Source: CAZCTC01 sp964501335
Lineage (GTDB): Bacteria > Chloroflexota > Anaerolineae > B4-G1 > SLSP01
Length of the DNA: 64,000 nt
Direction: 5' to 3'
Assembly (NCBI GenBank): GCA_964501335.1
Contig: CAZCTC010000013.1
Location: 62,001-126,000, forward strand
Shown: positions 1 through 8,470 of the stretch, piece by piece
How positions within the stretch are numbered: the stretch's first letter is position 1
Layout: each line of letters starts with the position of its first letter
The notes under the pieces: generated by a model
Told to the model about the DNA's origin: nothing
What the model saw: the letters and a program-made list of their open reading frames with translations, nothing else
The model's database searches: none
Translations under genes and position numbers: made by a program

Positions 1-213
1 GGCCGGCACTTCCAGCGCTTGCTGATCCTGTTCATCCTTGCCCTTCCAGACCAGCTGGGGATCGAGCGATGGATCACGAGGATAAAGGATAGTTTTCGGA
101 GCCCGCTCCTCATCCGCCACAAAATCGCGCAGTTCTTCCGTTGGGATATTGGCGCGCTTATCCTGATGATGATGCGAATTGACCGGAATAGGGGATTTAG
201 CTTTGTCAGGCAT
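1..213 (-). CDS. mod: Type III restriction-modification methyltransferase (Mod), N-terminal fragment
   Basis: The gene reads leftward and leaves the window after 71 codons. The visible N-terminus contains KRANIPTEELRDFV followed by YPRDPSLDPQLVWKGKD, the conserved opening of Mod-type site-specific adenine methyltransferases that partner type III Res helicases. The catalytic DPPY and SAM-binding motifs lie outside the window, so activity cannot be judged. The ATG is 2 bp after the stop of the DUF262 gene, with GAGGG about 10 nt upstream, so the three minus-strand genes are probably one transcript. Family assignment rests on the N-terminal motif and on the Res gene upstream. Confidence 0.8.
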   Translation of the reverse strand, partial: MPDKAKSPIPVNSHHHQDKRANIPTEELRDFVADEERAPKTILYPRDPSLDPQLVWKGKDEQDQQALEVPA

Positions 214-215
214 GG

Positions 216-1868
216 TTACAATGTCCCTCGTAATTCACTTAAAAATTCATTGCCGGCCTTAGCCAGAGTTTCAGCCCTTTGTAAAAGCCAGGATTCAAAT
301 TGATCGCTGTCCAAAGTGCGAGTATTCGGATCAATATATTGTTGCGATAGCTTATCATCACTGATCTCATATCGGTTAAGATAATCCATAGGAGCTTTGT
401 TGCTGATTCGAATATTAATTTTGGGGCCAATCACCGCAATGTTAGCCAGAGCATTTACCTTGTCATCAGGAACTGAGTCTTTCAAATACTTTTTGGGGAA
501 AACGTGATGCCATTGAGGGCGATAACCTTCCAGAAGATCTGATCCTTCAAAACCCAACCGGTTTCCACTCTTATCCCAATCCAGGGCCTGATTACGGTGC
601 ACCATCAAATAAAGGAAAAATCTTCCAAAACGAGTATCGACATAATCCCGCAGGAAATCATCACTCGTCAGATCGTTATCATGAGGAAACCGCCGTAATA
701 TTTTCTGCACAGCCATACGCAAATTTTCGGCGTCAGCCACATCCCGTAGATCTTCTTCCAGAGACGCGGTAGAAGATCCACTGTACCGGCTGAATCGAGA
801 AGCCTGGATCAGCCAGTAAAAAGCCGGCTCAAAAGGATCTTCCGGAAAACGATCGATTAAAGCTGTCAGGGTTACCAGTGCAGCTTCCGTAGGAAGAGAG
901 TCATTGCTCAAAAGGCCATAGTCTCGAAGTCTCCTTACCAGATTCTCCCAGGCCTGCTTCGTTCTTTCCCAAACCGGCTTTTCATGCCCCGTCTTGATCA
1001 TAAGCGTGTTCCAAAATTCCGAAGGAATTTCTCCAAACCGGACCTTTTTGGCTCCGATTCCGGTGAGAGTACGGAAAAGCAAATTGGGATCAAGATCAAA
1101 ACCGTAATCCTTCAATTTGTTAAGATAGGGCAAGAAATTCAAATGTACCCATCCGGGATTACGAGCCGCCACAATCCCCAGATAAATATCGGCCTCAGTA
1201 ACCCGGGTCCCCTTACTGTTCAGTCTCGAAAATATTTCAACCACATCCTCAAGATCATGATCGATGGTAATCGTTACAACCTCAGTATTACGAATCCGAC
1301 TCAACCGCGTCAACTGAGAAAAAATTTCCGTATCATCCAAATCCGAACAGAGATTTTGACTTTTAATATCTTTCGCCATTTGAAGAACTAACTGTTCATC
1401 ATTTTTCCTTTTATAAGGATCCAGATTTAGAACTTTGGAAAGTGGGATATAACGTTCTTCTTTCCCTCGCCGAATCACCGCATTGGCGACCCAAAAATAA
1501 GGCGGTCGTCGAGCTTCAATGTCAAATCGGATATCGTATTTGCCGGCAGTTTGTTCCCAGCTTTCATTATCCGGCCACCAATAAGGCTTACGTTTGAAAA
1601 GAATGCACAAAGCAGTCGCCCGCTGTTGCCCATCTACCACCCAGCGTTCCGGCACACGCGCATCTACACCGGATTTAGTTTGGGGTGTATTCTGTTGACT
1701 ATCCCAAACCAGAAAACTCCCAATCGGATAATTAAGCCAGAGAGATTCCGCCAGATCTCTCACCTGAGTAGACGTCCAGACAAAACCTCGCTGAAATTCA
1801 GGAATGCTCCAGTTATGAGACACAGCCCGATCTACGATTTCGTAAACCTTTGTTGATTCGTAAGACAT
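216..1868 (-). CDS. GmrSD-like DUF262/DUF1524 (HNH) nuclease
   Basis: This 550-residue protein has the DUF262 (ParB/sulfiredoxin-like) N-terminus: SIPEFQRGFVW near residue 20 and the nucleotide-site motif DGQQR near residue 78. The C-terminal part has an HNH-like motif (QWHHVFPKKYL, near residue 450) followed by NALANIAVI and a late Asn-rich stretch, as in DUF1524. In GmrS/GmrD this pair makes an NTP-dependent endonuclease, classically against modified phage DNA; such a role here is inferred. The gene lies between Res and Mod with 28 and 2 bp gaps. The start is ATG with AGGAG upstream. It is more AT-rich than its neighbour Res, which suggests a separate origin. Confidence 0.85.
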   Translation of the reverse strand: MSYESTKVYEIVDRAVSHNWSIPEFQRGFVWTSTQVRDLAESLWLNYPIGSFLVWDSQQNTPQTKSGVDARVPERWVVDGQQRATALCILFKRKPYWWPDNESWEQTAGKYDIRFDIEARRPPYFWVANAVIRRGKEERYIPLSKVLNLDPYKRKNDEQLVLQMAKDIKSQNLCSDLDDTEIFSQLTRLSRIRNTEVVTITIDHDLEDVVEIFSRLNSKGTRVTEADIYLGIVAARNPGWVHLNFLPYLNKLKDYGFDLDPNLLFRTLTGIGAKKVRFGEIPSEFWNTLMIKTGHEKPVWERTKQAWENLVRRLRDYGLLSNDSLPTEAALVTLTALIDRFPEDPFEPAFYWLIQASRFSRYSGSSTASLEEDLRDVADAENLRMAVQKILRRFPHDNDLTSDDFLRDYVDTRFGRFFLYLMVHRNQALDWDKSGNRLGFEGSDLLEGYRPQWHHVFPKKYLKDSVPDDKVNALANIAVIGPKINIRISNKAPMDYLNRYEISDDKLSQQYIDPNTRTLDSDQFESWLLQRAETLAKAGNEFLSELRGTL

Positions 1869-1896
1869 GTCAGCTCCTGAACGACGAAGAATAAAA

Positions 1897-4800
1897 TTAC
1901 CGACTCTCCGATAAAATATTGGTCAAAAATTCCCTGATTGTATTCTGCATATCCCAGGGGTCCGAAATCTCCAGGAAAGCCCACCGGCCAAAGCCGCCGT
2001 GGTTGTTCACCGCCGGAATCCACAGATCCCGCGCCGTGGCCACCTTGACCGTTTTTTCTTCCCGCTGCCGGCCGCTCACTTCCAGAATCAGGTTGAGCAA
2101 ATTCTCCCGCCCATGCCCATCCTCGATTCGCACAATAAAGTCGGGGATGTAATCGTGTTGATCGCCGTTGAAGGTATAGGGGATCGTAAAACCCAGGTTG
2201 TGGTTTTTCACATAGCAGATCACTTCGGGCATTTCTTCCAGCGATTGCGCCGCCTTTTGTTCCCAGGAATCAGTATCGGCCACCACATGCGAAATATGGC
2301 ACTTCGTCTCCCGGGTTTTGTAAACCGGCCGGGTAGTGTCGAAATCCACCATCCGCGTGGATCCCAGGGAATCATAAGGACGGAGGATGGGCCGTAACAG
2401 CCGCCGATCGGAATGCGTGGCCACAATAGAACGGTAAATCCGATCCGCCGCCGCCCGTCCGAACTCCGCCAGCAACAACATCTGAGGGAAGGTGTTGTCC
2501 TTAAAGGTGAGGCATTCCTCCCGCCAGGCGCGGGCAATCCGTCGCAATTGAGGGAAAAGCCAGGGGCGGGCGCTGCCCTCGTCATCCCGGAAATAGGTCT
2601 CCAGCACCATCCCGGCCAGTCGGAAATCGATCTCCTGCTCCCGGCGCGTCCGCAGTTCTCCCAGATCGTGGATTTCACTCTCTCCCAGAATCGAGGAGAC
2701 TTCCACCCGGGAAGGCAGCGCCTCCGTCGAAAGGACCATCCGCGCCTCCGGGCCGAATGCCACCTCCAGCCGCTCAGTCTCCAGATCGTACCGGTAGCCG
2801 GTCACGCGAGGGAAGGTCATCTCACAGGCCGCCCGGCTTTCCAGCGCCCGCACCCGCGTCGGCGCCGGCCCGGGCTTCGGATTGGGATTGGAACCGGAAC
2901 AGGGGATAAACGAGAAAGGCACTCCATAGACCTCGGCATATTCCGGCTCGAAAGAATCGAACTCCACCGGCTTCCCATTCAATTCCAGCCGGCGCCGCGA
3001 AACCGCAAAACTCATCCTCCGCAGCCCGCGTCCCACCACCTGTTCGCAGAGCAGCTGCGTGCCGAAGGCCCGCACCCCCAGAATATGGGTGACCGTACTG
3101 GCATCCCAGCCTTCCGTCAGCATCGAGACGGAGATCACGCACTTTACATGCTCGCCCAGCCGGCCCGCCTTGCCCACCGTGTTCATCACCTCGCGCAGCA
3201 GATCCTGATCCGTCAGCGCTTCCGCATCCCGGCCGGGGAAACGGACCCGGTATTCCTCTTTAAACCGCTCGATTTCCGAAGCGGCAATCCGTTTGAACTC
3301 CTCGCTCATCCCCTCGCCGGATTCCAGCTGCTGGCTGTCGACCAGGATGGCATTGGGACGGGAAATCCACCGCCCGTCGGCGACATTGCTAAACAGGCGC
3401 AATTTTCCGGGAACCAGAACCGTCGTTTCTCCGGCGATCGTCTTTTCCCAGCCGGCAATGTAGTTGTAGACCATCCGGGAAACGTTGGTGTTGTTGCAGA
3501 CCACAATAAACACCGGCGGCGTCAGTCCCCGCGCCGTGGCATCCGGACTTTGTTCCCACAGCCGGTAATACTTCTCATAATTGGAATAGAGCGTCTGAAG
3601 GGCTCCTTCCAGCTCGGCCGGCAATCGGGGTTCCTCATCTACCGCTTCTGCGCGGCGGCCTTTCTTCGGCAGATGTTCCCGGATGCGCGGCCAGATATCG
3701 CGATAGGTAGGCAGCTCACCGGTCATCGAATCATCGGAAACCGGCACCCGCGGCACCTTTACAATGCCGGCCTCGATCGCATCGATCAGCGAAAAATCGG
3801 AAACCACCCAGGGAAAGAGTGTTCCTTCAGCATACCCCGATCCTCTCAGGAAAAAGGGCGTGGCCGAAAGATCGTAAACCGCCTTGATCCCGATCTTATT
3901 GCGCACCGCCTCCAATCCGCTGATCCAGATCCGGGCTTCTTCTTCCCGGCTGTCGGCCTCGCGCTTCTCATCGCCCTTCAGAAAATCGATGACCTCTTCT
4001 TCTTCCGGTTTATGGCGATAACAATGGTGGGCCTCATCGTTGAGCACAATGATATTGCGCTTGTTGCCCAGCTCCCGACAGACCCGGCGCACCATTTGAT
4101 CGGGCGTTTCGGTAAAAGCTCCGTTATTCCCCTGCATCAGGATCTCTTTGGTCAGCTTGCCGGCCGACAGCCGTTCGTGGAGCAAAAAGCCCTGGAAGTT
4201 GGTGATCACCATTTTGACCCGCCCCAGTTCAGGCATCAGATCCGGCGGGACCAGATCATGGAGGCGGTAATAATTCTGAGGATCAGAAGGAAGCAGCACC
4301 CGTAACCGATCGCGGATCGTAATGCCGGGGGTCACAATCAGAAAAGCATCGGAAAAGCGGTTGTCCTGAGGACTGGCCAGTTTATTCAACGTCTGCCAGG
4401 CAATCAACATCGCCATCACCAGCGTCTTGCCCGATCCGGTCGCCATCTTAAAGGCAACCCGATAAAGCAACGGATTGGCGGCCTGACTCGACTCTCTCAG
4501 CGTGTTTTCAATCCAGACATCGCCGTATTTCCGGGCCACCTCCGTCAGATAAATCGCCGTCTCCAGCGCCTCGATCTGACAGAAAAACAGGCGATGCTCG
4601 CGTTCCGGATTCTTCCAGTATTCCAGCAACCGACGGGTCGGCGTGGTAATGCCCTGATAGCCCCCCTGTCGCCAGCGTCCCACCTGCACGCGCACGCGAT
4701 TGATAAAATGGTTTTCCTCAATCCGATCCGCCGTCCACTCCGTCTCAAAAGCCAGTTGCTTCGCACTCTTCTTCCGGGGTTGGGGGATCGGAATAAAATA

Positions 4801-4923
4801 CTGACTGCTGCGCCGCGCCTCGACGATCTCATCCGTAATACCCTGATCGTCAAAACGAAAATGACGTTGAGGTTCCTCAAAGGGAGAATTTAAAATGGGA
4901 TTTTCGATGATGACCTGTTTCAT
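1897..4923 (-). CDS. res: Type III restriction enzyme, Res subunit (DEAD/DEAH helicase-nuclease)
   Basis: Res subunits translocate or switch on DNA using ATP and cleave when complexed with Mod. The 1008-residue protein starts MKQVIIENPILNSPFEEP, the typical family N-terminus. It carries Walker A MATGSGKTL near residue 160, the DEAH box near residue 295, and helicase motifs V-VI around SMLTEGWDAS and QVVGRGLRR. The C-terminal third should hold the PD-(D/E)XK nuclease (IPDFIVRIEDG and LILEVSGRQ are candidate D and ExK strands). The frame stays open to a TTG at 5016, but that start has no convincing ribosome site and the family N-terminus begins at ATG 4923. It is first gene of the Res-DUF262-Mod operon. 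Confidence 0.93.
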   Translation of the reverse strand: MKQVIIENPILNSPFEEPQRHFRFDDQGITDEIVEARRSSQYFIPIPQPRKKSAKQLAFETEWTADRIEENHFINRVRVQVGRWRQGGYQGITTPTRRLLEYWKNPEREHRLFFCQIEALETAIYLTEVARKYGDVWIENTLRESSQAANPLLYRVAFKMATGSGKTLVMAMLIAWQTLNKLASPQDNRFSDAFLIVTPGITIRDRLRVLLPSDPQNYYRLHDLVPPDLMPELGRVKMVITNFQGFLLHERLSAGKLTKEILMQGNNGAFTETPDQMVRRVCRELGNKRNIIVLNDEAHHCYRHKPEEEEVIDFLKGDEKREADSREEEARIWISGLEAVRNKIGIKAVYDLSATPFFLRGSGYAEGTLFPWVVSDFSLIDAIEAGIVKVPRVPVSDDSMTGELPTYRDIWPRIREHLPKKGRRAEAVDEEPRLPAELEGALQTLYSNYEKYYRLWEQSPDATARGLTPPVFIVVCNNTNVSRMVYNYIAGWEKTIAGETTVLVPGKLRLFSNVADGRWISRPNAILVDSQQLESGEGMSEEFKRIAASEIERFKEEYRVRFPGRDAEALTDQDLLREVMNTVGKAGRLGEHVKCVISVSMLTEGWDASTVTHILGVRAFGTQLLCEQVVGRGLRRMSFAVSRRRLELNGKPVEFDSFEPEYAEVYGVPFSFIPCSGSNPNPKPGPAPTRVRALESRAACEMTFPRVTGYRYDLETERLEVAFGPEARMVLSTEALPSRVEVSSILGESEIHDLGELRTRREQEIDFRLAGMVLETYFRDDEGSARPWLFPQLRRIARAWREECLTFKDNTFPQMLLLAEFGRAAADRIYRSIVATHSDRRLLRPILRPYDSLGSTRMVDFDTTRPVYKTRETKCHISHVVADTDSWEQKAAQSLEEMPEVICYVKNHNLGFTIPYTFNGDQHDYIPDFIVRIEDGHGRENLLNLILEVSGRQREEKTVKVATARDLWIPAVNNHGGFGRWAFLEISDPWDMQNTIREFLTNILSESR

Positions 4924-5050
4924 ATCCAGCTCTTTGTTTGTTGGATAAACAAAACCCGCCGGCTCCGGGATTCTTCCAGGAAGAAGTATATCGATCTGAT
5001 AATCCTGGAATTTCAATCACAAATATTTCCGGAGTTTTGTATCAATGGTC

Positions 5051-5078
5051 AGTGTATCACATGCGCCGCAGAGTGCAA
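5051..5078 (-). promoter_or_regulatory. Candidate promoter for the Res-DUF262-Mod operon
   Basis: Read on the minus strand, TTGCAC (5073-5078) and TACACT (5051-5056) are separated by 16 bp, about 125 bp upstream of the Res ATG. It fits a sigma-70-type promoter but is supported by pattern only. Confidence 0.35.
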
Positions 5079-5242
5079 ATGCCCCTCTCTGCAATAAATC
5101 GAGATTCAATCCTGCCGGCCCCACTTTCCAATTACTCCGCCTGAAATCTTTTTAATAACTTCCAACCTTACCGGCACCTAAAACGCGCAACAAGCTAAAT
5201 ACCTCATAGATAACATTTCCTGCTGCATCCTTAAAATTCAGC

Positions 5243-5260
5243 CGTTACGGAACCGTAACG
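5243..5260. repeat. Hyphenated palindrome, possible operator or crossover site
   Basis: The arms CGTTACGG and CCGTAACG are perfect inverted repeats separated by AA. Its position about 180 bp upstream of a recombinase module suggests an operator or a recombinase binding site, but nothing in the sequence decides between these. Confidence 0.45.
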
Positions 5261-5441
5261 CAATTGTAATCGTTTTTAGATATTTTTAACTTTACTATCT
5301 TTTTATTTGTGGTACGATCGAGTCAGGGTCAGCTAGCGACCCTTTCCGGCGGATTTTCTTAACGCTCATACACCTCAAACTGGAATTGTTGGACTCGAGC
5401 AACCGGTTGCTCCTTTACCCATTTCAAAAAAGGAGCCTGCG

Positions 5442-5657
5442 ATGAACGTTGTAAAATCATCCACCGCCGCCCCATTGCCCTCACAGCCCGTCCTTCTGGA
5501 TGAACATGTCGACGATTTCTGCTTCAGTCTGGCGCTGGTCCTGCGCCGGGTCCTGGAGATCGAACCGCTCGACGCCTGCAACGAAGAAGATGAGGAAGAC
5601 GAGAAAGACCTGGCCCAAATGCCGGAACTGATCGGGGAAGCCGTCCATGAAAACTAA
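5442..5657 (+). CDS. Small acidic protein translated with the serine recombinase
   Basis: The predicted 71-residue protein is rich in Asp and Glu (for example EEDEEDEKD near residue 50) and matches no family I recognise. It has a good ribosome site (AAAGGAG, 9 nt upstream of ATG) and overlaps the recombinase start by 11 bp, so the two are probably translationally coupled. Small acidic proteins encoded beside recombinases can be directionality factors or DNA mimics. That is speculation here, because no HTH or other domain is visible. Confidence 0.7.
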   Translation: MNVVKSSTAAPLPSQPVLLDEHVDDFCFSLALVLRRVLEIEPLDACNEEDEEDEKDLAQMPELIGEAVHEN

Positions 5658-7386
5658 ACTACCGGACTTCACCACCCTTCTGGCCGACGATGCCACGCCG
5701 CCCCGGCCCACGCTCCGCAGCACCGAAGAGATCCGCCGGCACGTCCAGGAGATCTTGCAGGAAAACAGCAACTCCCTGGACTTCACTTCAGTCGCCCTTT
5801 ACGCCTCCGGGTATGGCCGCGTCTCGTGCGACATCCAGCTCCATGACGGCACCAGCCTGGAAGACCAGGAAGCGCGCATCACCGAATATATCAAAAATCA
5901 GGGGTGGGTGCTGGTCGAATATATTTCCGACCCGGCCCTCTCCGGTCGCAACAGCCGGCGCCCCGGCTTCCGCCGGCTCCAACGGCTGGTGCGCGATCAC
6001 CGCATCCAGATCCTCGTCGTCGATCGCATCGACCGGCTGGCCCGGCACCTGAGCACCTTCCTGGAATTCATCGACCTCTTGCAACGTAAAAACGTGAAAT
6101 TGATCTCCCTCCGCGAGGGCATCGATTACCGCAAACCCTGGGGCAAGCTCGTCCTTTACATCCTCGGCGCCCTGGCCGAGTTCTATTCCGACAACCTCAG
6201 CCAGGAAATCCGCATCAAACGGATGACCGATGCCGCCAACGGCAAGCTCGCGCCCACCTATCGCTACGGCTACTGCATCGGCAATTGCCTGGAATGCACC
6301 GATCCCAACGGCAAGGACTATTGTCCTTATTTCGGCCGCACCGATCGCCGTCGCAACGCCTTCCGCGTCCCGCATCCCGTCGAAGCCGTCGCCGTGCGCC
6401 TGATGTTCGAGTGGTATGCCACCGGCAATTATTCCTACACCGATATCGCCCAACGGCTGAACGAGGAGATCTTTGCCCTCCCCGACGGCGTCGAAGTCCG
6501 GTTCCGCACCAAAGGCCGGCCCGGACTCACTCCGCCCGCGCCCTTCAACGCCGACGCCGTGCGCGTTATCCTCTCCAATCCGATCTACGCCGGTCAGGTC
6601 ACCTATGCCGGCTCCGACGAAACCCGTTTCAAATTCCGCAAGCCGCGCAAGCTCTTTCCCAGCCAGGACCACCAGGCCCTTATCTCCGCCGAAACCTTCG
6701 AGCGCGTCCAGCTCTACCGCAAACTGCGCGCCTATCGCGTCGATACCGCTACCAAACGCGCTAAAGCCTTCCCGCTCTCCCGCCTGCTCTTTTGCGCCGA
6801 CCACCACAGCCCCATGCGCTCGCTTTCCAGCAGAGGCTACCGCTATTACGCCGACCGCCTCTGCCAGGAGAAATACAACAACCGGCATCAGGACAACATC
6901 AAAGCGGATCTCATCGAAGACGAAATTCGCCGCATCGCCGGGGCCCTCGAGCTGCCCGAAGCCTGGATTCAGCGCACGCTCGCCTACGTCTTTTTCGAGG
7001 AAGGCGAATCCGCGTTGATGCAGGATCGCCTGGCCCTGCGCCAGCAACTGGACATGGAGACCTACCTCATGCGTACCGGCCGCATCTCCCCGGCCGAATT
7101 CGGCGTCCGCTACACCCGCATCAACAACAGCCTCCAGGCCCTCGAAATCTCCTCCCTGCCCGAAAGCCGGGAAGCCCGGATGCTGCTCGACAACCTCCCC
7201 GAACTCATCCGCAGCATGGACCCGCTGGAAGAGAACGCCTTTTACCGTTCCTTCATCGCCGCCGTCTACCTCCACGACCAGCAAATCGCCGGCATCGAAG
7301 TCTATCCCGTCTTTGCCGAACTCCACCCGCAGTTCCGCCCGCTGGGTAGCTGCGCCCCGCTGCAGGGCTATTATCCGCAACCCTGA
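5647..7386 (+). CDS. Large serine recombinase (resolvase/invertase family)
   Basis: The 579-residue protein has the serine-recombinase catalytic domain: GRVSCDIQ with nucleophile Ser60, then VVDRIDRLAR, and the helix-E region ALAEFYSDN. A recombinase domain and a C-terminal Zn-ribbon-like segment (LLFCADHHSPMRSLSSRGY) follow. Such enzymes cut both att sites through a Ser-DNA link to integrate or excise elements. Two features are odd: a ~45-residue N-terminal extension before the catalytic strand, and a Cys-rich insert (CIGNCLECTDPNG...YCPY near residue 215) shared with the recombinase at 8905. A terminator-like hairpin follows the stop. The stop is 135 bp upstream of the CRISPR array. Confidence 0.93.
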   Translation: MKTKLPDFTTLLADDATPPRPTLRSTEEIRRHVQEILQENSNSLDFTSVALYASGYGRVSCDIQLHDGTSLEDQEARITEYIKNQGWVLVEYISDPALSGRNSRRPGFRRLQRLVRDHRIQILVVDRIDRLARHLSTFLEFIDLLQRKNVKLISLREGIDYRKPWGKLVLYILGALAEFYSDNLSQEIRIKRMTDAANGKLAPTYRYGYCIGNCLECTDPNGKDYCPYFGRTDRRRNAFRVPHPVEAVAVRLMFEWYATGNYSYTDIAQRLNEEIFALPDGVEVRFRTKGRPGLTPPAPFNADAVRVILSNPIYAGQVTYAGSDETRFKFRKPRKLFPSQDHQALISAETFERVQLYRKLRAYRVDTATKRAKAFPLSRLLFCADHHSPMRSLSSRGYRYYADRLCQEKYNNRHQDNIKADLIEDEIRRIAGALELPEAWIQRTLAYVFFEEGESALMQDRLALRQQLDMETYLMRTGRISPAEFGVRYTRINNSLQALEISSLPESREARMLLDNLPELIRSMDPLEENAFYRSFIAAVYLHDQQIAGIEVYPVFAELHPQFRPLGSCAPLQGYYPQP

Positions 7387-7408
7387 AACGGATCCCCGCG
7401 GCTGATAT

Positions 7409-7445
7409 GGAATTCGCGCGTCCTTTGTCTGGACGCGCGAATTCC
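7409..7445 (+). terminator. Intrinsic terminator after the first recombinase
   Basis: A perfect 15-bp stem (7409-7423 with 7431-7445, arms GGAATTCGCGCGTCC) has a 7-nt loop and is followed by GTTTCAATTTTG. It lies 22 bp after the recombinase stop and separates that gene from the CRISPR leader promoter. Confidence 0.8.
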
Positions 7446-7454
7446 GTTTCAATT

Positions 7455-7482
7455 TTGACAATGCACCTGAATTCCCTACAAT
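7455..7482 (+). promoter_or_regulatory. Promoter in the CRISPR leader
   Basis: A consensus TTGACA (7455-7460) and TACAAT (7477-7482) are 16 bp apart, with a transcription start expected near 7489, about 33 bp before the first repeat. It points into the array on the plus strand. The degenerate last repeat at the other end supports the same orientation. Confidence 0.7.
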
Positions 7483-7521
7483 GAAGGCAACGATCCCTGC
7501 TGCAACGCATTGCAAAGGGGA

Positions 7522-8418
7522 GTTCGAGAGGCAGTAATCCCCGCGAGGGGACGGTCACACATACTTTGCGTTGGGAAATTGCCCAAGTCTATCAGAGAGT
7601 TCGAGAGGCAGTAATCTCCGCGAGGGGACGGTCACCAAAAAATCATCCCGATTAAAATCATAACAATCGCAACAAGTTCGAGAGGCAGTAATCCCCGCGA
7701 GGGGACGGTCACATCCGAAAACACGATGTTATAGTTCATACACCCAGGTGTGTTCGAGAGGCAGTAATCCCCGCGAGGGGACGGTCACACACTCAAATTT
7801 ACGTTTCTCATCTCAACCTCCATTTAAGTCCGAAAGGCGGTAATCCCCGCGAGGGGATGGTCACTCAACACTAATGGTAGATATAGTAGATGTCGGGAAT
7901 TGGTCCGAAAGGCGGTAATCCCCGCGAGGGGACGGTCACGAGCTTCACGGTGATCGGGGAGTCTGTCCTGGTGATACGTCCGAAAGGCGGTAATCCCCGC
8001 GAGGGGACGGTCACGAAGCAGAAAATACAGTAGCCAGTAGACAGCATTCAGCCTGAAAAGCCGTGAGGTTGGATTTGCAGATCGAGTGGCTACAGCTTTC
8101 GTGATGAAAGGGCGGAGATGAGGGTCTGGTTCAGCTCTGAAGGGGCGACCTTAAGGTAGCCTGGGGCGAAACCCCAGGAAAAAGAGGGCAAGCAGGTTCC
8201 CGAATTTGCATTTTCTCCAGGCTGGGGTATTTTGAGGCAGTAATCCCCGCGAGGGGACGGTCACCTTGATATTGCCTGGGTCGCTGTACACCAACGTGCT
8301 GCAGGTCCGAGAGGCAGTAATCCCCGCGAGGGGACGGTCACGTTTCCGCGTCTTTCTGACCCGTAGCGATTTGCAGATCCAGGTCAAAATGCCATAATCT
8401 CCGCAAGGGGACGATCAC
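7522..8418 (+). CRISPR. CRISPR array, ten 37-bp repeats, interrupted, no adjacent cas genes
   Basis: Repeats start at 7522, 7599, 7676, 7752, 7828, 7903, 7978, 8228, 8305 and 8382, each 37 bp, with unique spacers of 38-40 bp. The repeat contains a small hairpin (CCCC-GCGA-GGGG) and ends GACGGTCAC. Two repeat variants exist: GTTCGAGAGGCAG at the left and GTCCGAAAGGCGG in repeats 5-7. Repeat 8 has lost its first six bases and repeat 10 is clearly degenerate (GGTCAAAATGCCATAATCT), marking the trailer end. Between repeats 7 and 8 lie 213 bp without a recognisable repeat. The repeat class resembles those served by type III or I systems, but no cas gene is in the window, so the type cannot be assigned. 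Spacer targets are unknown. Confidence 0.95.
8015..8227. other. 213-bp non-repeat segment inside the CRISPR array
   Basis: This segment replaces what would be a spacer between repeats 7 and 8. It has no gene. It contains a 7-bp hairpin CCTGGGG-CGAAA-CCCCAGG (8160-8178) with no T-tract. It shares the 12-mer GATTTGCAGATC with the last spacer before 8382. It may be decayed repeat-spacer units, an insertion, or the junction of two formerly separate arrays. Confidence 0.55.
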
Positions 8419-8426
8419 CCACAAAA

Positions 8427-8458
8427 AAAGTCCCCTGGAAACCATCCCAGGGGACTTT
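8427..8458 (-). terminator. Intrinsic terminator of the XRE regulator gene
   Basis: The arms 8427-8438 and 8447-8458 (AAAGTCCCCTGG and its complement) form a 12-bp stem with an 8-nt loop. On the minus strand it lies 12 bp after the regulator stop and is followed by a T-run. It could also stop plus-strand CRISPR transcription. Confidence 0.85.
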
Positions 8459-8470
8459 CTTCTCAAAACA

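Larger units (their letters stand above)
4924..5441. other. Intergenic region between Res and the first recombinase module
   Basis: This 518-bp AT-rich stretch separates leftward Res from the rightward recombinase module. It holds a candidate Res promoter (5051-5078), a hyphenated palindrome (5243-5260) and a small hairpin with AGGGTC/GACCCT arms at 5325-5343 around a GCTAGC loop. The last 40 bp carry a strong ribosome site, AAAGGAG, for the gene at 5442. No further gene is evident. Confidence 0.6.

Noticed and set aside
2413..4305. 630-codon plus-strand frame opposite Res
   Set aside because: Res has conserved helicase motifs on the other strand; the opposite frame is Arg/Pro/His-rich shadow sequence.
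4924..5016. Longer Res protein starting at TTG 5016
   Set aside because: The added residues do not belong to the family N-terminus and no ribosome site supports the TTG.
5788..7515. Long open frame on the minus strand opposite the first recombinase
   Set aside because: It is antisense to a clear serine recombinase, has low-complexity Gly/Ala/Val composition typical of shadow frames in GC-rich genes, and has no ribosome site or motif.
8148..8165. Similarity of the CTTAAGGTAGC stretch to a conserved 23S rRNA segment
   Set aside because: Only about ten bases resemble it and the flanks do not; no rRNA gene is present.
8160..8178. CCTGGGG-CGAAA-CCCCAGG hairpin as a terminator
   Set aside because: No T-run follows on either strand.
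8151..8387. Minus-strand frame and similar frames over the CRISPR repeats
   Set aside because: The repeated VTVPSRGLLP peptides are simply translations of the CRISPR repeat.
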